In this document: positions 49,670-58,417 of the stretch, one piece after another
How positions within the stretch are numbered: position 1 is the first letter of the stretch
Layout of the letters: each line of letters opens with the position of its first letter
Source of the DNA: Neobacillus niacini
GTDB lineage: Bacteria > Bacillota > Bacilli > Bacillales > Cytobacillaceae
Length of the DNA: 64,000 nt
Assembly (NCBI RefSeq): GCF_030817595.1
Contig: NZ_JAUSZN010000001.1
Location: 1,310,001 to 1,374,000, forward strand
Direction of reading: 5' to 3'
Program-made: the position numbers and the translations under genes
Notes under the pieces: model-generated
Told to the model about the DNA's origin: nothing
Database searches by the model: none
The model's input: the letters and a program-made list of their open reading frames with translations, nothing else

Positions 49670-49823
49670 AGAAATTAAGCCGAAGAGAATATAAAGTAAA
49701 TCCTAAACCTATAAAAACAATAAAAAATCTCATTACCCAAGGTAATTTTGGAGGAGGAAAAAAAGCAATAATACCAACCATTAAGAACAAAAACCCTGCA
49801 AAAGAACTATACAAAATCTCCAA
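49599..49823 (-). CDS. Small membrane protein, 74 aa, C-terminus from a repeat
   Basis: TTG start after AGGAGGGGGATTTA. Two helices: ILYSSFAGFLFLMVGIIAFF and WVMRFFIVFIGLGFTLYSL. The last ~20 residues (VTGGSFGQGVAAATLDSCFH) are read through the hairpin and L half of the repeat, and the stop is its core TAA. The natural C-terminus was probably near residue 53. Confidence 0.6.
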   Translation of the reverse strand: MEILYSSFAGFLFLMVGIIAFFPPPKLPWVMRFFIVFIGLGFTLYSLRLNFFLKVTGGSFGQGVAAATLDSCFH

Positions 49824-50227
49824 TAAATCCCCCTCCTATTATTTCTTGTATGGCTATTACCATTAAAAAATTTCACTATTGAAGACCTGCTCGGCTAGAT
49901 GAACACAAGCCTATAAAAACAAAGGTTCAGTGAAAAAGTAAGACCGCCGCATTTTAATTAAATATATTTTCTCATCTATGCTACATACTGTTGCTTGTAC
50001 AGTGACACCACACCAGTCTCTATTATGTATTCTTCATTAAACTGAAAGTACTTTTAAGGTCCATGCTAATACAAACAATTAGAAATTACAGAAAAGAAAT
50101 TAAACATTCAAAGTTCTTCACCAACATGTTCTATGATAAACTTAAGTTAACAAAATATTCCAAATTATAATACTGGTCAATATGCTGAAATCCATAAACC
50201 TACTTTTTTAGAGGGAGGATTGAAAAA
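49824..50227. other. Gene-free stretch with repeat traces
   Basis: About 400 bp. GAAGACCTGCTCGGCTAGAT at 49879 and GACCGCCGCATTTT at 49952 are decayed L half and hairpin pieces. Otherwise AT-rich, with the promoter of the next gene at the end. Confidence 0.45.
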
Positions 50228-50419
50228 TTGAGGTGGTTAATTGCATTTCCATTTATTCTTATCGGTTCTATTTTAGCGGCAACAACAGTTGAGGATATAA
50301 GCTATTTAGGCAATATAACTATTAAGATAATAGGGTTTGGGATTTTAGCGATTACGGCTTCATTCCTAAGAAATAAGCAAGGACATACAAACGCCTTAAT
50401 CAATAACCGATATAAATGA
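50228..50419 (+). CDS. Small membrane protein, 63 aa
   Basis: TTG start nine nt after AGAGGGAGG. Two helices: RWLIAFPFILIGSILAATTV and NITIKIIGFGILAITASFL, then a basic hydrophilic tail (RNKQGHTNALINNRYK). No family recognised. A hairpin of ATGAAACATCAAAAAGAG / CTCTTTTTGATGTTTCAT (50416-50473) ends it, a ~20-bp stem. Confidence 0.65.
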   Translation: MRWLIAFPFILIGSILAATTVEDISYLGNITIKIIGFGILAITASFLRNKQGHTNALINNRYK

Positions 50420-50473
50420 AACATCAAAAAGAGTGTCGGTTTTGAAAACCAATGCTCTTTTTGATGTTTCATA
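50416..50473 (+). terminator. Long hairpin terminator
   Basis: ATGAAACATCAAAAAGAG and CTCTTTTTGATGTTTCAT are nearly exact complements; the loop (~22 nt) contains a smaller GGTTTTGAAAACC palindrome. Confidence 0.75.
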
Positions 50474-50482
50474 TACAGGGAA

Positions 50483-50510
50483 TCCTATCTTCCACTGCCC
50501 CGTTAGAGCC
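50483..50510 (+). repeat. Array repeat, L half fragment
   Basis: CCTATCTTCCACTGCCCCGT then TAGAGC. The next minus gene stops at its edge (TAG at 50510). Confidence 0.6.
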
Positions 50511-51076
50511 TAATATCTTTCAGAAAAATAAACAATTCTTTGTATAACTGAATTAACATCCTCGTTGTCCTTAATTACAAATAAATGATCTGCTTCACCC
50601 TCAATTGGGTCAACTACATCTCCTCTTAATGATTCAGTCTGTTGCCTAACAAGCACTTCCTCAAAATTTGAAAATGCACCCCTAAATATATTCGTATTTC
50701 TTTGACTTTTAAGAACTCGTCCTTGCAGAACATCATCAGGTATATCAAAGTAAACCAAGATTCGGACAAATTCATCAGGAGTAAACAACTCTTCTAGCAA
50801 ATACACTCTTCCCTTTCGACTTCGATTTGAGTTGCATATAATAAAGTGTAAATCAGTATGTTCTTTGGCATAATCTACAATCATCTTTGAGACGGAATGC
50901 TTAAGAGTATTGGGTCCTTGCTTTGGTTGTAAGTTCTTATAAAATTTACTAATAAATTCAGCGTGGTTATCCTGATCCATAACAAAAGAGTTATTTAACT
51001 GTTTTTCTAACGCATTTGCAAATGTAGTCTTTCCAGAATGGGTTTTACCCACTGTAATAATTACTAACCTTTTCAT
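50510..51076 (-). CDS. P-loop kinase / AAA-family ATPase
   Basis: 188 aa, ATG after GAAGGAGTTGAAGCT. Walker A VGKTHSGKTTFANALEKQL (GKTHSGKT, ~9-16), Walker-B-like Asp in FVMDQDNHAEF, and a lid-like segment SNRSRKGRVYLLEELF. It resembles small zeta-toxin/gluconate-kinase-like nucleotidyl or sugar kinases; substrate not evident. Single-gene unit. Confidence 0.82.
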   Translation of the reverse strand: MKRLVIITVGKTHSGKTTFANALEKQLNNSFVMDQDNHAEFISKFYKNLQPKQGPNTLKHSVSKMIVDYAKEHTDLHFIICNSNRSRKGRVYLLEELFTPDEFVRILVYFDIPDDVLQGRVLKSQRNTNIFRGAFSNFEEVLVRQQTESLRGDVVDPIEGEADHLFVIKDNEDVNSVIQRIVYFSERY

Positions 51077-51120
51077 AGCTTCAACTCCTTCAACCTAATT
51101 CTAGTAATAACCTATCTTGC

Positions 51121-51212
51121 TTTCTTCTACTAACCTTCCGTTAGCAGAATAAAAACAGCCGCCAAATGGCAGCTGAATTATGTTTAATTAATGCACTCCA
51201 TTAGTTGAAGTA
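51121..51212 (+). repeat. Array repeat, full copy overlapping a gene end
   Basis: TTTCTTCTACTAACCTTCCG, TTAGCAGAATAAAAAC, stem AGCCGCCAAATGGCAGCT, R half AATGCACTCCATTAGTTGAA. The TTA core (51201-51203) is the stop codon of the next gene. Confidence 0.85.
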
Positions 51213-51716
51213 ATTCTCAATACTTCTTTGATTTGTTACAACTAGTAATTTCTCGCTGTATATTCCAAGCTTATTAAAAAAATTAGGTTTGCCAACTTCT
51301 TCAAAATGTCTATTCCATTTAAACATTTTAAAGAAAATATTTATTGTAGGATTGTAATTTGATTTTTCTAATCCAAGTTTTTGTAATACAAACCTCTTTA
51401 TTATGCGATAAGTTCTTATTGAATATTTTGTATCTAGATAAATAATCAATTCAGCATTTTGAAAACTACTAGCCATCCAATCCTCATTATGAACTCCTTC
51501 AATAATCCACGTTTCAGAATGAGTAATAGAATACAAATATTTTTCTCTTTCTTCTTCTGTTCTTCTTATATCTCCAGATTTATTCCTTTTCCAAACAACA
51601 TTATCTAATTCATAAAATGGGATATTTAACTTTGTCGATAAGTTTTTTGCTAACGTTGTTTTTCCACTTCCAACAGAACCAATAATATGTATTTTTTTAG
51701 GTTTATTATTTTTCAA
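51201..51716 (-). CDS. P-loop kinase, topology-modulation/adenylate-kinase-like
   Basis: 171 aa from TTG at 51716 (ribosome site GGGTGG, moderate). IHIIGSVGSGKTTLAKNLSTKLNIPFYELDNVVW has Walker A GSVGSGKT and the acidic substrate-side ELDNVVW typical of the FlaR/topology-modulation-like kinases; WIIEGVHNEDW and LIIYLDTKYSIRTYRIIKRF complete the fold. The final residues ENYFN and the stop are encoded by the R half of the repeat. Confidence 0.85.
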   Translation of the reverse strand: MKNNKPKKIHIIGSVGSGKTTLAKNLSTKLNIPFYELDNVVWKRNKSGDIRRTEEEREKYLYSITHSETWIIEGVHNEDWMASSFQNAELIIYLDTKYSIRTYRIIKRFVLQKLGLEKSNYNPTINIFFKMFKWNRHFEEVGKPNFFNKLGIYSEKLLVVTNQRSIENYFN

Positions 51717-52199
51717 ATTAGACCACCCACATCAATTAATACATTTAAATACTTATTCTATATTGATGTAGATGTCTCCTCTTTTTCCCACTACTAAATA
51801 TCCCAGATGACACAGCAAGAAAAGACAACTCCAGCGATCTCATCCACTTAGTTCCTTCCAAGTTTCTTTTATTAACTGTTCTGTTTTTTCTCAAATATAA
51901 ATATTAATCCTTAGATAATTAGTCCACATTTAATAATCTTATCAAATCAACTATTAGCTGGTTTAGCTGAAGCGTGGTGATTTTCGATATTTTGTAGATT
52001 GTTCAAAAGAATATGCAAGTTTAACTAACGTTCCTTTACTAAAGTCACCGCCAACAAAAGCTCAATCTTCCATCTTTGTACGACATTAATGAAGTATTAC
52101 ATAGTACCGAAAAAGCTGAAAATAATAACAGCGAGGTGATGTTTTTATCTATAAAGTGAAGAATGAACAAGGCATAACTCTAAATAAGGAGATAAAGTA
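51717..52199. other. Gene-free stretch with repeat traces
   Basis: About 480 bp. A decayed repeat may lie at 51775-51850 (CACTACTAAATATCCCAGAT, CTCCAGCGATCTCATCC). A second trace is CTAACGTTCCTTTACTAAAG at 52025. No convincing ORF. Confidence 0.45.
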
Positions 52200-52451
52200 A
52201 TGGAAAATATCGCAAATATTGTACATATAGGTGAATTAATAGCTGTCTCTAAGGTTTTTGAACTAAACCCTTTTCGAATGATATCATTAATCGAAGATGG
52301 ATTATTGGAAGTATTCGAAACGAAAGAAGCTTTTTTAGCAAAGTACGGAATAAAGGAAACTTATAAAGAATTAGAAGATTGGTGTGAGTTAAACAATGGG
52401 AAGGTTTTTACTAAACCTAAGGTTGGCAGTGAATATAATAGCAGTCAATGA
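52200..52451 (+). CDS. Hypothetical protein, 83 aa
   Basis: ATG after AAATAAGGAGATAAAGTA. MENIANIVHIGELIAVSKVFELNPFRMISLIEDGLLEVFETKEAFLAKYGIKETYKELEDWCELNNGKVFTKPK is soluble, mixed alpha/beta, acidic. No family recognised. Good ribosome site and codon use make it credible. It is the last gene of the array. Confidence 0.65.
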   Translation: MENIANIVHIGELIAVSKVFELNPFRMISLIEDGLLEVFETKEAFLAKYGIKETYKELEDWCELNNGKVFTKPKVGSEYNSSQ

Positions 52452-52662
52452 CGAAGATCTTTCAACAATACTATTAGTGTAATGTATATATCCTGTTAAT
52501 ACCTTCATATAGCCGTCGTCCTATACCGTTAGCTTTACCGCCAATTTATACAAAATCCTCTTATCTAGAACTAAACAATAAACGGAATAATTCCGGCTAA
52601 ATTCGGAGATACCCATATTTTCTTAAAAATAAGGCTATGTTGGATCCTGATGTTGATCTTTA

Positions 52663-52727
52663 CGATAAGAAAACCGCCTCGTTGAAAAGGCGGCTTATTG
52701 AGCTATCATACCCGTTAGTTGAGTCCC
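52663..52727 (+). repeat. Array repeat, hairpin and R half; rightmost copy
   Basis: AATAAGCCGCCTT on minus: hairpin AACCGCCTCGTTGAAAAGGC closing GGCTTATT, then CATACCCGTTAGTTGAG. No further copy is seen from here to 64000. Confidence 0.75.
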
Positions 52728-52769
52728 TTTAATTTGTTTTTGCATTGATTTTCATTAAAGTTCATGCAT

Positions 52770-52945
52770 CAGAAGTCCTATCGAGTTAAGGCATCTTGCT
52801 GCCTGCCGCGATGCGGTTAGTCGGTACAGATGTGTCCCGACAATTACTTCCTCGTTCCTTGTTTCCGCGACCGAGGGTCGCCGAGACCCGGAGTGTGAAT
52901 GCGGTGTTTATATGGTGCATCCGACTTCTTCGAGATACTTTCACA
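52770..52945. other. GC-rich segment of unknown nature
   Basis: About 175 bp much richer in GC than its flanks, from CTATCGAGTTAAGGCATC to CGAGATACTTTCACACTGC. It contains inverted pieces (CTGCCGCGATGCGG; GCGACCGAGGGTCGCCGAGA) and no coding potential I trust. It could be a dispersed repeat or a structured RNA remnant at the array boundary. Confidence 0.4.
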
Positions 52946-53012
52946 CTGCTTTTCTGTTTCTATTTTTACTCTAGCAATGTACATTTCAGTTAAGTCTTTA
53001 TTTAAACGTCAC

Positions 53013-53465
53013 TTATTTATTACCGAGTTGTTCCGCCAAACCGATTAGAAGTCCTTCAATTCCACGAATGTAGCAGAGCCGATACGAGTCCTCGTACTGA
53101 ACCACTTCGCCAACGAGCTGAGCACCATACTTAGTGAGTCTGGATACCATTTCGTCAATGTCTTCAACGGTGAACATGACGCGTAGATAACCGAGGGCAT
53201 TTACAGGAGCAGTTCGGTGATCTGATATAGTAGGTGGGGTGAGAAATCGCGAAAGCTCAAGTCGGCTGTGGCCATCTGGGGTAACCATCATAGCAATCTC
53301 TACACTCTGTGAACCCAGCCCGGTTACGCGACCAGCCCATTCACCTTCGACAGTAGCTCGCCCTTCCAGCTTCAAGCCAATCTCCTCGAAGAAAGAGATT
53401 GCGTCATCAAGGGATTCTACAACGATGCCAACATTGTCCATTCTTAGTAATTTGTTTTTTACCAT
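53013..53465 (-). CDS. VOC-family (glyoxalase-like) protein
   Basis: 150 aa, ATG after AAGGAGATAAAACT. Two beta-alpha-beta-beta-beta modules: RMDNVGIVVESLDDAISFFEEIGLKLEGR and LGYLRVMFTVEDIDEMVSRLTKYGAQLVGEVVQYEDSYRLCYIRGIEGLLIGLAEQL. Metal ligands of the vicinal-oxygen-chelate fold are plausible (Glu in LELSRF and GIEGLLIGLAE). Lyase, dioxygenase or resistance protein; substrate unknown. First gene beyond the array. Confidence 0.9.
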   Translation of the reverse strand: MVKNKLLRMDNVGIVVESLDDAISFFEEIGLKLEGRATVEGEWAGRVTGLGSQSVEIAMMVTPDGHSRLELSRFLTPPTISDHRTAPVNALGYLRVMFTVEDIDEMVSRLTKYGAQLVGEVVQYEDSYRLCYIRGIEGLLIGLAEQLGNK

Positions 53466-53683
53466 AGTTTTATCTCCTTATGTGTACAAATTTATTACCT
53501 GATCATCTTTATATTTATTCTATCAAGAATTACTAATTCCTTCCAAACGATTAACATCTTGTCACAGCATGGGTTTTGCAATGCGAGCCGAAGCTATAAA
53601 AACCTTAACATAAAGAAGAAGAGCCCTATTCTTATTATAGAATCGAGCCCCTTTTTGAATAGGCTAATCTTTATAAAACTATG

Positions 53684-54991
53684 TTACATTCGTTCTGCTG
53701 TAACTTTCTTATTAACATGAAGGGTTTGATTTTTTTCCTTTGCTTCGGAAACCCATTTATCAAGTGATAAATAAATAATACCGGCACCGATACAACCTAT
53801 TCCTAGAACGGTAAATAGAACCTGACCCAGATGATCATCCAGTAAAAAACCAGCAAAAATGGGACCAACTGCACTGCCAACGATCCACTGAAGACTTGCA
53901 GCCCCCATATAGGTACCACGTAAATGTTCTGGTGCAATATTTGCTACAAATGTCATTTGTACTGGGGATAAGAGCATTTCCCCTAGTGTGTAGATTCCAT
54001 AGATAATGATAAGAACTAGAAGAATACTCCAATAGGAAAACTGGAGTTTTGTAAAAAAGATTGGCAGCCATCCTACTGCAAGCAGCCCAAAACCAAATAA
54101 AACCGAACCAAATAGCATGACTTTTCCAAGCTTGCGCTTACTTGCCCATCTCGATATTGCAAATTGGAAGAAAACGACCAACGCTCCGTTAAAAGCCATT
54201 AAATAAGGATATGGATTTTGGGCATCGGAAAGTGCAGGCAATTGTTGATCAAAATGCAGTGGAAGCATCCCTTCCGTTTGTGAGAATCCCATCGAAATCA
54301 CAATTCCCGTCATAATATAGAAGAATAGAATTTTATCTTTGACGAGCACTGTAAAAATAGAAGGCAGTTTCTCCGCTTTATCAAGATTTTTCATTTCCTT
54401 TTTTCGTTCACTTTTCGGCAGTGTTTCGGAAAGTAAGAGAGCTAAAAAAAGAGAATAAACAAAAACGGATGAAGCAGCAATGATAAAAATAACTGATTTT
54501 GATAAAAACACAACGGATGCCCCAAGCAGTGGCCCGATTGCCGCTCCAATATTGTGTCCCATTCGCAGTAAACCATATGCTTCCGTTCTTCCCTCCTCAT
54601 CCGTCACATCCGCGACCATGGCTGATGCCGCAGGATGAAAAAGAGAATTAAACAGACCAAAAAAACTCGATATTATTAAGAAAGGATAGAAGCCATCAAA
54701 AAAAATAAAACCAAGCATAACCAGCCCATTTCCAACCATTGAAACAATCATAATGGGCTTCCTTCCATATTGATCCGCAAGCTTTCCACCTATTAACGAA
54801 CCAAGCACTCCGGCAATTGGCCCCATTGCCATAACAACACCAACTTGCCAAAAATGATCCACCTTATCACTCATATATAAGGCGAAAAAAGGCATTAACA
54901 TCATCATCGCAATACCATTAATCGATTCCCCAATAAAACGAATCCAAATATTACGATCCATCTTTCGATAAGCCTGTAAAGTCATTTTCAA
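53684..54991 (-). CDS. MFS transporter (DHA1-type efflux)
   Basis: 435 aa; TTG at 54991 (GAGG eight nt upstream), with ATG two codons in. 12 helices; motif A GSLIGGKLADQYGRKPIMIVS after helix 2, RTEAYGLLRMGHNIGAAIGPLLGA in helix 5 (motif C-like), and AGFLLDDHLGQVLFTVLGIG near the end. Similar to Bacillus YttB/MdtG-type multidrug exporters. Substrate unknown. Confidence 0.88.
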   Translation of the reverse strand: MKMTLQAYRKMDRNIWIRFIGESINGIAMMMLMPFFALYMSDKVDHFWQVGVVMAMGPIAGVLGSLIGGKLADQYGRKPIMIVSMVGNGLVMLGFIFFDGFYPFLIISSFFGLFNSLFHPAASAMVADVTDEEGRTEAYGLLRMGHNIGAAIGPLLGASVVFLSKSVIFIIAASSVFVYSLFLALLLSETLPKSERKKEMKNLDKAEKLPSIFTVLVKDKILFFYIMTGIVISMGFSQTEGMLPLHFDQQLPALSDAQNPYPYLMAFNGALVVFFQFAISRWASKRKLGKVMLFGSVLFGFGLLAVGWLPIFFTKLQFSYWSILLVLIIIYGIYTLGEMLLSPVQMTFVANIAPEHLRGTYMGAASLQWIVGSAVGPIFAGFLLDDHLGQVLFTVLGIGCIGAGIIYLSLDKWVSEAKEKNQTLHVNKKVTAERM

Positions 54992-55434
54992 TTTTTTTCC
55001 TCATTTCTCACTGACATCCATTTTGTCAGACTTATTTTTTCAACGGATTAGAAAAGCACAAATAGCCGTGAGCAAGTTAAACCTGCCCACAGCCTTTTGA
55101 TTAAATGAAAGAATGGGTAAGGAAAACTTATGGTTGATTCGTCGTTTTGTAGTTAACACAGGGCACACTGCTCCCGGTAGACATAAATACATATGTGATG
55201 GAACGAACTTCTACTATACAATTAACTATAAAACGTAAACCATTAAGCATTCCTTACGCCTCCTCTTCCTGAAACTTTTTAAATAATCTTAATTATCCAT
55301 TCAAATTATAATTTATTATTTACGAGAATGTAAAGAAATTCCTTTTAGCAAATAAAGACCTTTAGGTAAGTCTTTAGGCAACCCCGCTGTTCTACTATGC
55401 TCTCGTTACTAGGTTATTTCAATTAAAGACAATG
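54992..55434. other. Gene-free stretch
   Basis: About 440 bp between the MFS gene start and the LysR gene stop. A possible terminator for unknown RNA is AGCCGTGAGCA..TGCCCACAGCC near 55063-55097. Nothing else seen. Confidence 0.4.
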
Positions 55435-56313
55435 TTAAAGTTGTGAATGTCTATAATATCCCTTTACTAGATCCATGAAATTTTTGGCTGGTGTTGAGAC
55501 ATAATGATGTTCAAGCAAAATGACTCCTAAAGAAGATGTCATATTGACATTGCTTATTGGTGCCGAGTAAAGACTTTTCCCCCCGTAGACATCAAAAACA
55601 GATTTTGGCACAAGCGTTACCCCTGTTCCACCCTTCACCAATTCCATCAATATATACATATCAGAGCATTCCGCAATATTTTTTAGTTGAAGCTTTTGCC
55701 TAGTAAATGCTTCAAGAATTGTATTATATATACCCAACCCCTCTGTACTAGGAAAAATAAGGGGCATATGCGCAACCTCTTCTAAGGATATATTGTGGAC
55801 TTCCGTATTACTGACGAAAATAAAAGGCTCATTAATAAGATGATGGTAAACCAAACCTCGATGTTCAAGCGGGAGACGTACAAATGCCATTTCAATAGCT
55901 CTAGTTTTTACCATTTCTGCTAAATAAAATGAATCATTTTGGACAATTTTTAACGATACATGGGGATAGGTTTTGTGGAAGGATTGGAGCATTTCTGAAA
56001 ATCCCGAAACGGATAAGGTATTTATTCCTATATTGAGTGCGCCCTTTTTTCCCTCCTCCGTATCTTGAATTTCATTTTTTATTTCTTCAAAACTATTGAC
56101 GAGATGTAAAGCGCGTTGATAGAGTAGCGTTCCCTTATCGGTTAACTCCATACTCTTCCCATTTCTCTCGATTAATTTAACACCTAATTCATCCTCCAAT
56201 TGTTTCAACTGTATGCTTAGAGGTGGCTGTGACAAATGAAGCCGATTAGCAGCGGCAGTTATATTCTTTTCTTCAGCTATTGCTATGAAATACCGTAATT
56301 GTTTAATGTCCAT
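55435..56313 (-). CDS. LysR-family transcriptional regulator
   Basis: 292 aa, ATG after GAAGGAGAAATTC. N-terminal winged HTH MDIKQLRYFIAIAEEKNITAAANRLHLSQPPLSIQLKQLEDELGVKLIERNG, then a periplasmic-binding-like effector domain (LNIGINTLSVSGFSEMLQSF). Divergent from the purine permease at 56422, with 108 bp between; it probably controls that gene. The intergenic AT-rich TATATTTCTAATATA is a candidate T-N11-A box. Confidence 0.92.
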   Translation of the reverse strand: MDIKQLRYFIAIAEEKNITAAANRLHLSQPPLSIQLKQLEDELGVKLIERNGKSMELTDKGTLLYQRALHLVNSFEEIKNEIQDTEEGKKGALNIGINTLSVSGFSEMLQSFHKTYPHVSLKIVQNDSFYLAEMVKTRAIEMAFVRLPLEHRGLVYHHLINEPFIFVSNTEVHNISLEEVAHMPLIFPSTEGLGIYNTILEAFTRQKLQLKNIAECSDMYILMELVKGGTGVTLVPKSVFDVYGGKSLYSAPISNVNMTSSLGVILLEHHYVSTPAKNFMDLVKGYYRHSQL

Positions 56314-56421
56314 GAATTTCTCCTTCTATTTAAAAAAAATATGGTTTTTATATAAATTATATATTTCTAATATACCGCTTGTCCATGATACGATAACGAA
56401 CGAACTAGAAAGGAGAATGAC

Positions 56422-57708
56422 ATGGAACGTCTATTTAAATTAACGCAACATGGTACGACAATTGCAAAAGAATTTTCTGCGGGTTTTATTTCTTATATAA
56501 CCGTGGTCTACATTATTATTGTCAATGCTACGATTTTGGCTGCAGCTGGTATTCCCTTGGAGGCTGGAATCATTGCAACCATATTAACTAGTTTCCTAGG
56601 ATGTTTAATTATTGGCTTTTGGAGTAATACCCCTATACTCCTCATTCCAGGTATGGGGCTCAATGCGATGTTCACTTATACAATCGTTCAATCAGGGGGA
56701 TTTACTTGGCAGGAGGCGTTGGCGATGGTTTTCGTTACAGGGCTGATTTTCATTGTGATTGCCTTTACACCCATTGCAAAAGTGATTACGTCCTCGATTC
56801 CTAATTCCTTAAAGGAAGCCATAACCATTGGAATCGGAATTCTATTGATATTAATTGGGTTTGACAATGCTGGTATTATTACGGATTCTGAGCACACCCT
56901 GCTTGCAATCGGAGATTTAAGCAGTCCCCAAGCTATCACTACATTTATTGGTTTGATCATTACGGTTTTATTATTTGTTAAAAATATACCGGGAAACCTT
57001 CTTCTAAGTATTTTAATTACATCGTTGCTATCGATTTGGTTTGGAGGAGCTACCTTCGAAGGGATTTCTCTTACCATTCCATCTTTACAAGAATACATTG
57101 GCGTTTTTGGACAATTATCGTGGGCACAAGCAGGGAACTTGGTCTTCTGGCTGACTTCCATCTCTTTTGCAATGGTGATTGTCTTTGAAAATATTGGTTT
57201 GATTCATGGGCATAGCAAGTTGTTAAATCGCTATGAGGGTAATAAGAAGTCACTACAGGCTACAGCTATTTCGGTATTATCTTCAGGAATACTTGGAACG
57301 AGTCCCACTGTAGCATCCGTGGAATCAGCAGCTGGAATAACAGCCGGCGGAAGAACAGGGTTAACCAGCATCGTGACAGGGCTATTCTTTCTTGTTTCGA
57401 TATTGTTCATACCAGTTATTAAAATTGTTCCGGCAAGTGCGGTTTCGCCAATTCTGATATTAATAGGGGTTCTTATGTTGCAAAACATTGTTCATATTTC
57501 AATAGATGATCTAACAGAGAGCTTACCAGCACTTCTAATTATTGTATTAATTCCTTTAACCTATAGCATTGCAGATGGTATGGCAATCGGCTTTGTTCTA
57601 TATCCATTGTTGAAGCTTTTAATGGGGAAAGGGAGGGAAGTTCACCCTGCACTTTATTTGATTGCCCTTCTGTTTTTTAGCAATTTTGTTATTCAATACG
57701 CATTTTAA
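56422..57708 (+). CDS. NCS2-family purine permease (AzgA/PbuG-like)
   Basis: 428 aa, ATG after AAAGGAGAATGAC. 12-14 helices: VVYIIIVNATILAAAGIPLEAGIIATILTSFLGCLIIG, then NTPILLIPGMGLNAMFTYTIV, the AzgA-type motif; GTSPTVASVESAAGITAGGRTGLTSI is the conserved second motif. Transports hypoxanthine, guanine or adenine with H+. No purine riboswitch leader is present in the short intergenic, so control by the divergent LysR is more likely. Confidence 0.92.
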   Translation: MERLFKLTQHGTTIAKEFSAGFISYITVVYIIIVNATILAAAGIPLEAGIIATILTSFLGCLIIGFWSNTPILLIPGMGLNAMFTYTIVQSGGFTWQEALAMVFVTGLIFIVIAFTPIAKVITSSIPNSLKEAITIGIGILLILIGFDNAGIITDSEHTLLAIGDLSSPQAITTFIGLIITVLLFVKNIPGNLLLSILITSLLSIWFGGATFEGISLTIPSLQEYIGVFGQLSWAQAGNLVFWLTSISFAMVIVFENIGLIHGHSKLLNRYEGNKKSLQATAISVLSSGILGTSPTVASVESAAGITAGGRTGLTSIVTGLFFLVSILFIPVIKIVPASAVSPILILIGVLMLQNIVHISIDDLTESLPALLIIVLIPLTYSIADGMAIGFVLYPLLKLLMGKGREVHPALYLIALLFFSNFVIQYAF

Positions 57709-57889
57709 GTATAACCATAAAGTGTTTGTACGGAATACATTAGACTCTCGTTGAATTGTTGATAAAAAAATGATTAAAAGGTGTCATTTCAAACCAATCA
57801 ATTTCCAACTGATTTGTAATTTTCCGAGACCATTACCTAAATTTAATATCACTTTAATAACTATTAGTCTTTAAGTGGAGGTTCTAATT

Positions 57890-58081
57890 TTGTATGAATA
57901 TAAATTTGTTGAAATAAAACTTAGTAGATGGAACAATGAACCGAAAGAAAATTATCATGAAATCATTGCCAACCATGCGAAGGATGGTTGGAGATTCGTT
58001 CAATTATTTGCCCCTGTTACATCTGGAAACGGTTCATCTTCATTTTTTGAGATTATTTTTGAAAGATTCCTTAATAAATGA
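57890..58081 (+). CDS. DUF4177 family protein
   Basis: 63 aa; TTG at 57890 is eight nt after GTGGAGG. YEYKFVEIKLSRWNNEPKENYHEIIANHAKDGWRFVQLFAPVTSGNGSSSFFEIIFER is the DUF4177 pattern (KxxxH..GWELVQ). Small soluble protein of unknown function, often encoded alone. Terminator at 58102. Confidence 0.88.
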   Translation: MYEYKFVEIKLSRWNNEPKENYHEIIANHAKDGWRFVQLFAPVTSGNGSSSFFEIIFERFLNK

Positions 58082-58101
58082 ACGGGCATTGATCGAAGTT
58101 C

Positions 58102-58137
58102 AATAAGGATACCAAATATAAACGGTATCCTTATTAT
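58102..58137 (+). terminator. Terminator of the DUF4177 gene
   Basis: AATAAGGATACC, ten-nt loop, GGTATCCTTATT. The next ~280 bp (to 58417) hold no gene I can support. Confidence 0.8.
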
Positions 58138-58417
58138 CTTTTATAATAGATTTCATCAAAAAAGCATTTTCCTAATCTGTGGATTCCTCTAGATGAAATT
58201 ATGGCTGATTGACTATTGATAAACTCAGCAGACTCTCCTCGATTTTTACTCCAAATAATATTTGAAACTATTTGGATTCCTTGTTGTCAGATTCCACTTC
58301 CTTTCTTTTTTCTAAAAAAATCTTTCATATAAAAAAATTGCATACTTCTATTCAGTAATATTAACTTAGTCAAGGTGGAACAATAGGTAAAGCTATATTC
58401 TTGAAAAGGAGTAAAAA

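Noticed and set aside
732..52727. Repeats as a CRISPR array
   Set aside because: Copies are 0.3-5 kb apart, vary in length and flank whole genes; there are no short regular spacers and no cas genes.
732..52727. Canonical integron attC sites
   Set aside because: The cores CTAAC / GTTAG resemble attC ends, but the sequence GTTAGTT does not satisfy the GTTRRRY consensus and no IntI-specific insertion domain is visible in the recombinase. The comparison is kept as an analogy only.
52796..52993. 65-aa plus ORF
   Set aside because: Lies in the GC-rich boundary segment; no ribosome site and no recognisable protein.
56314..56421. Purine riboswitch before the NCS2 permease
   Set aside because: Only 108 bp separate the divergent genes and none of the conserved purine-aptamer segments can be found.
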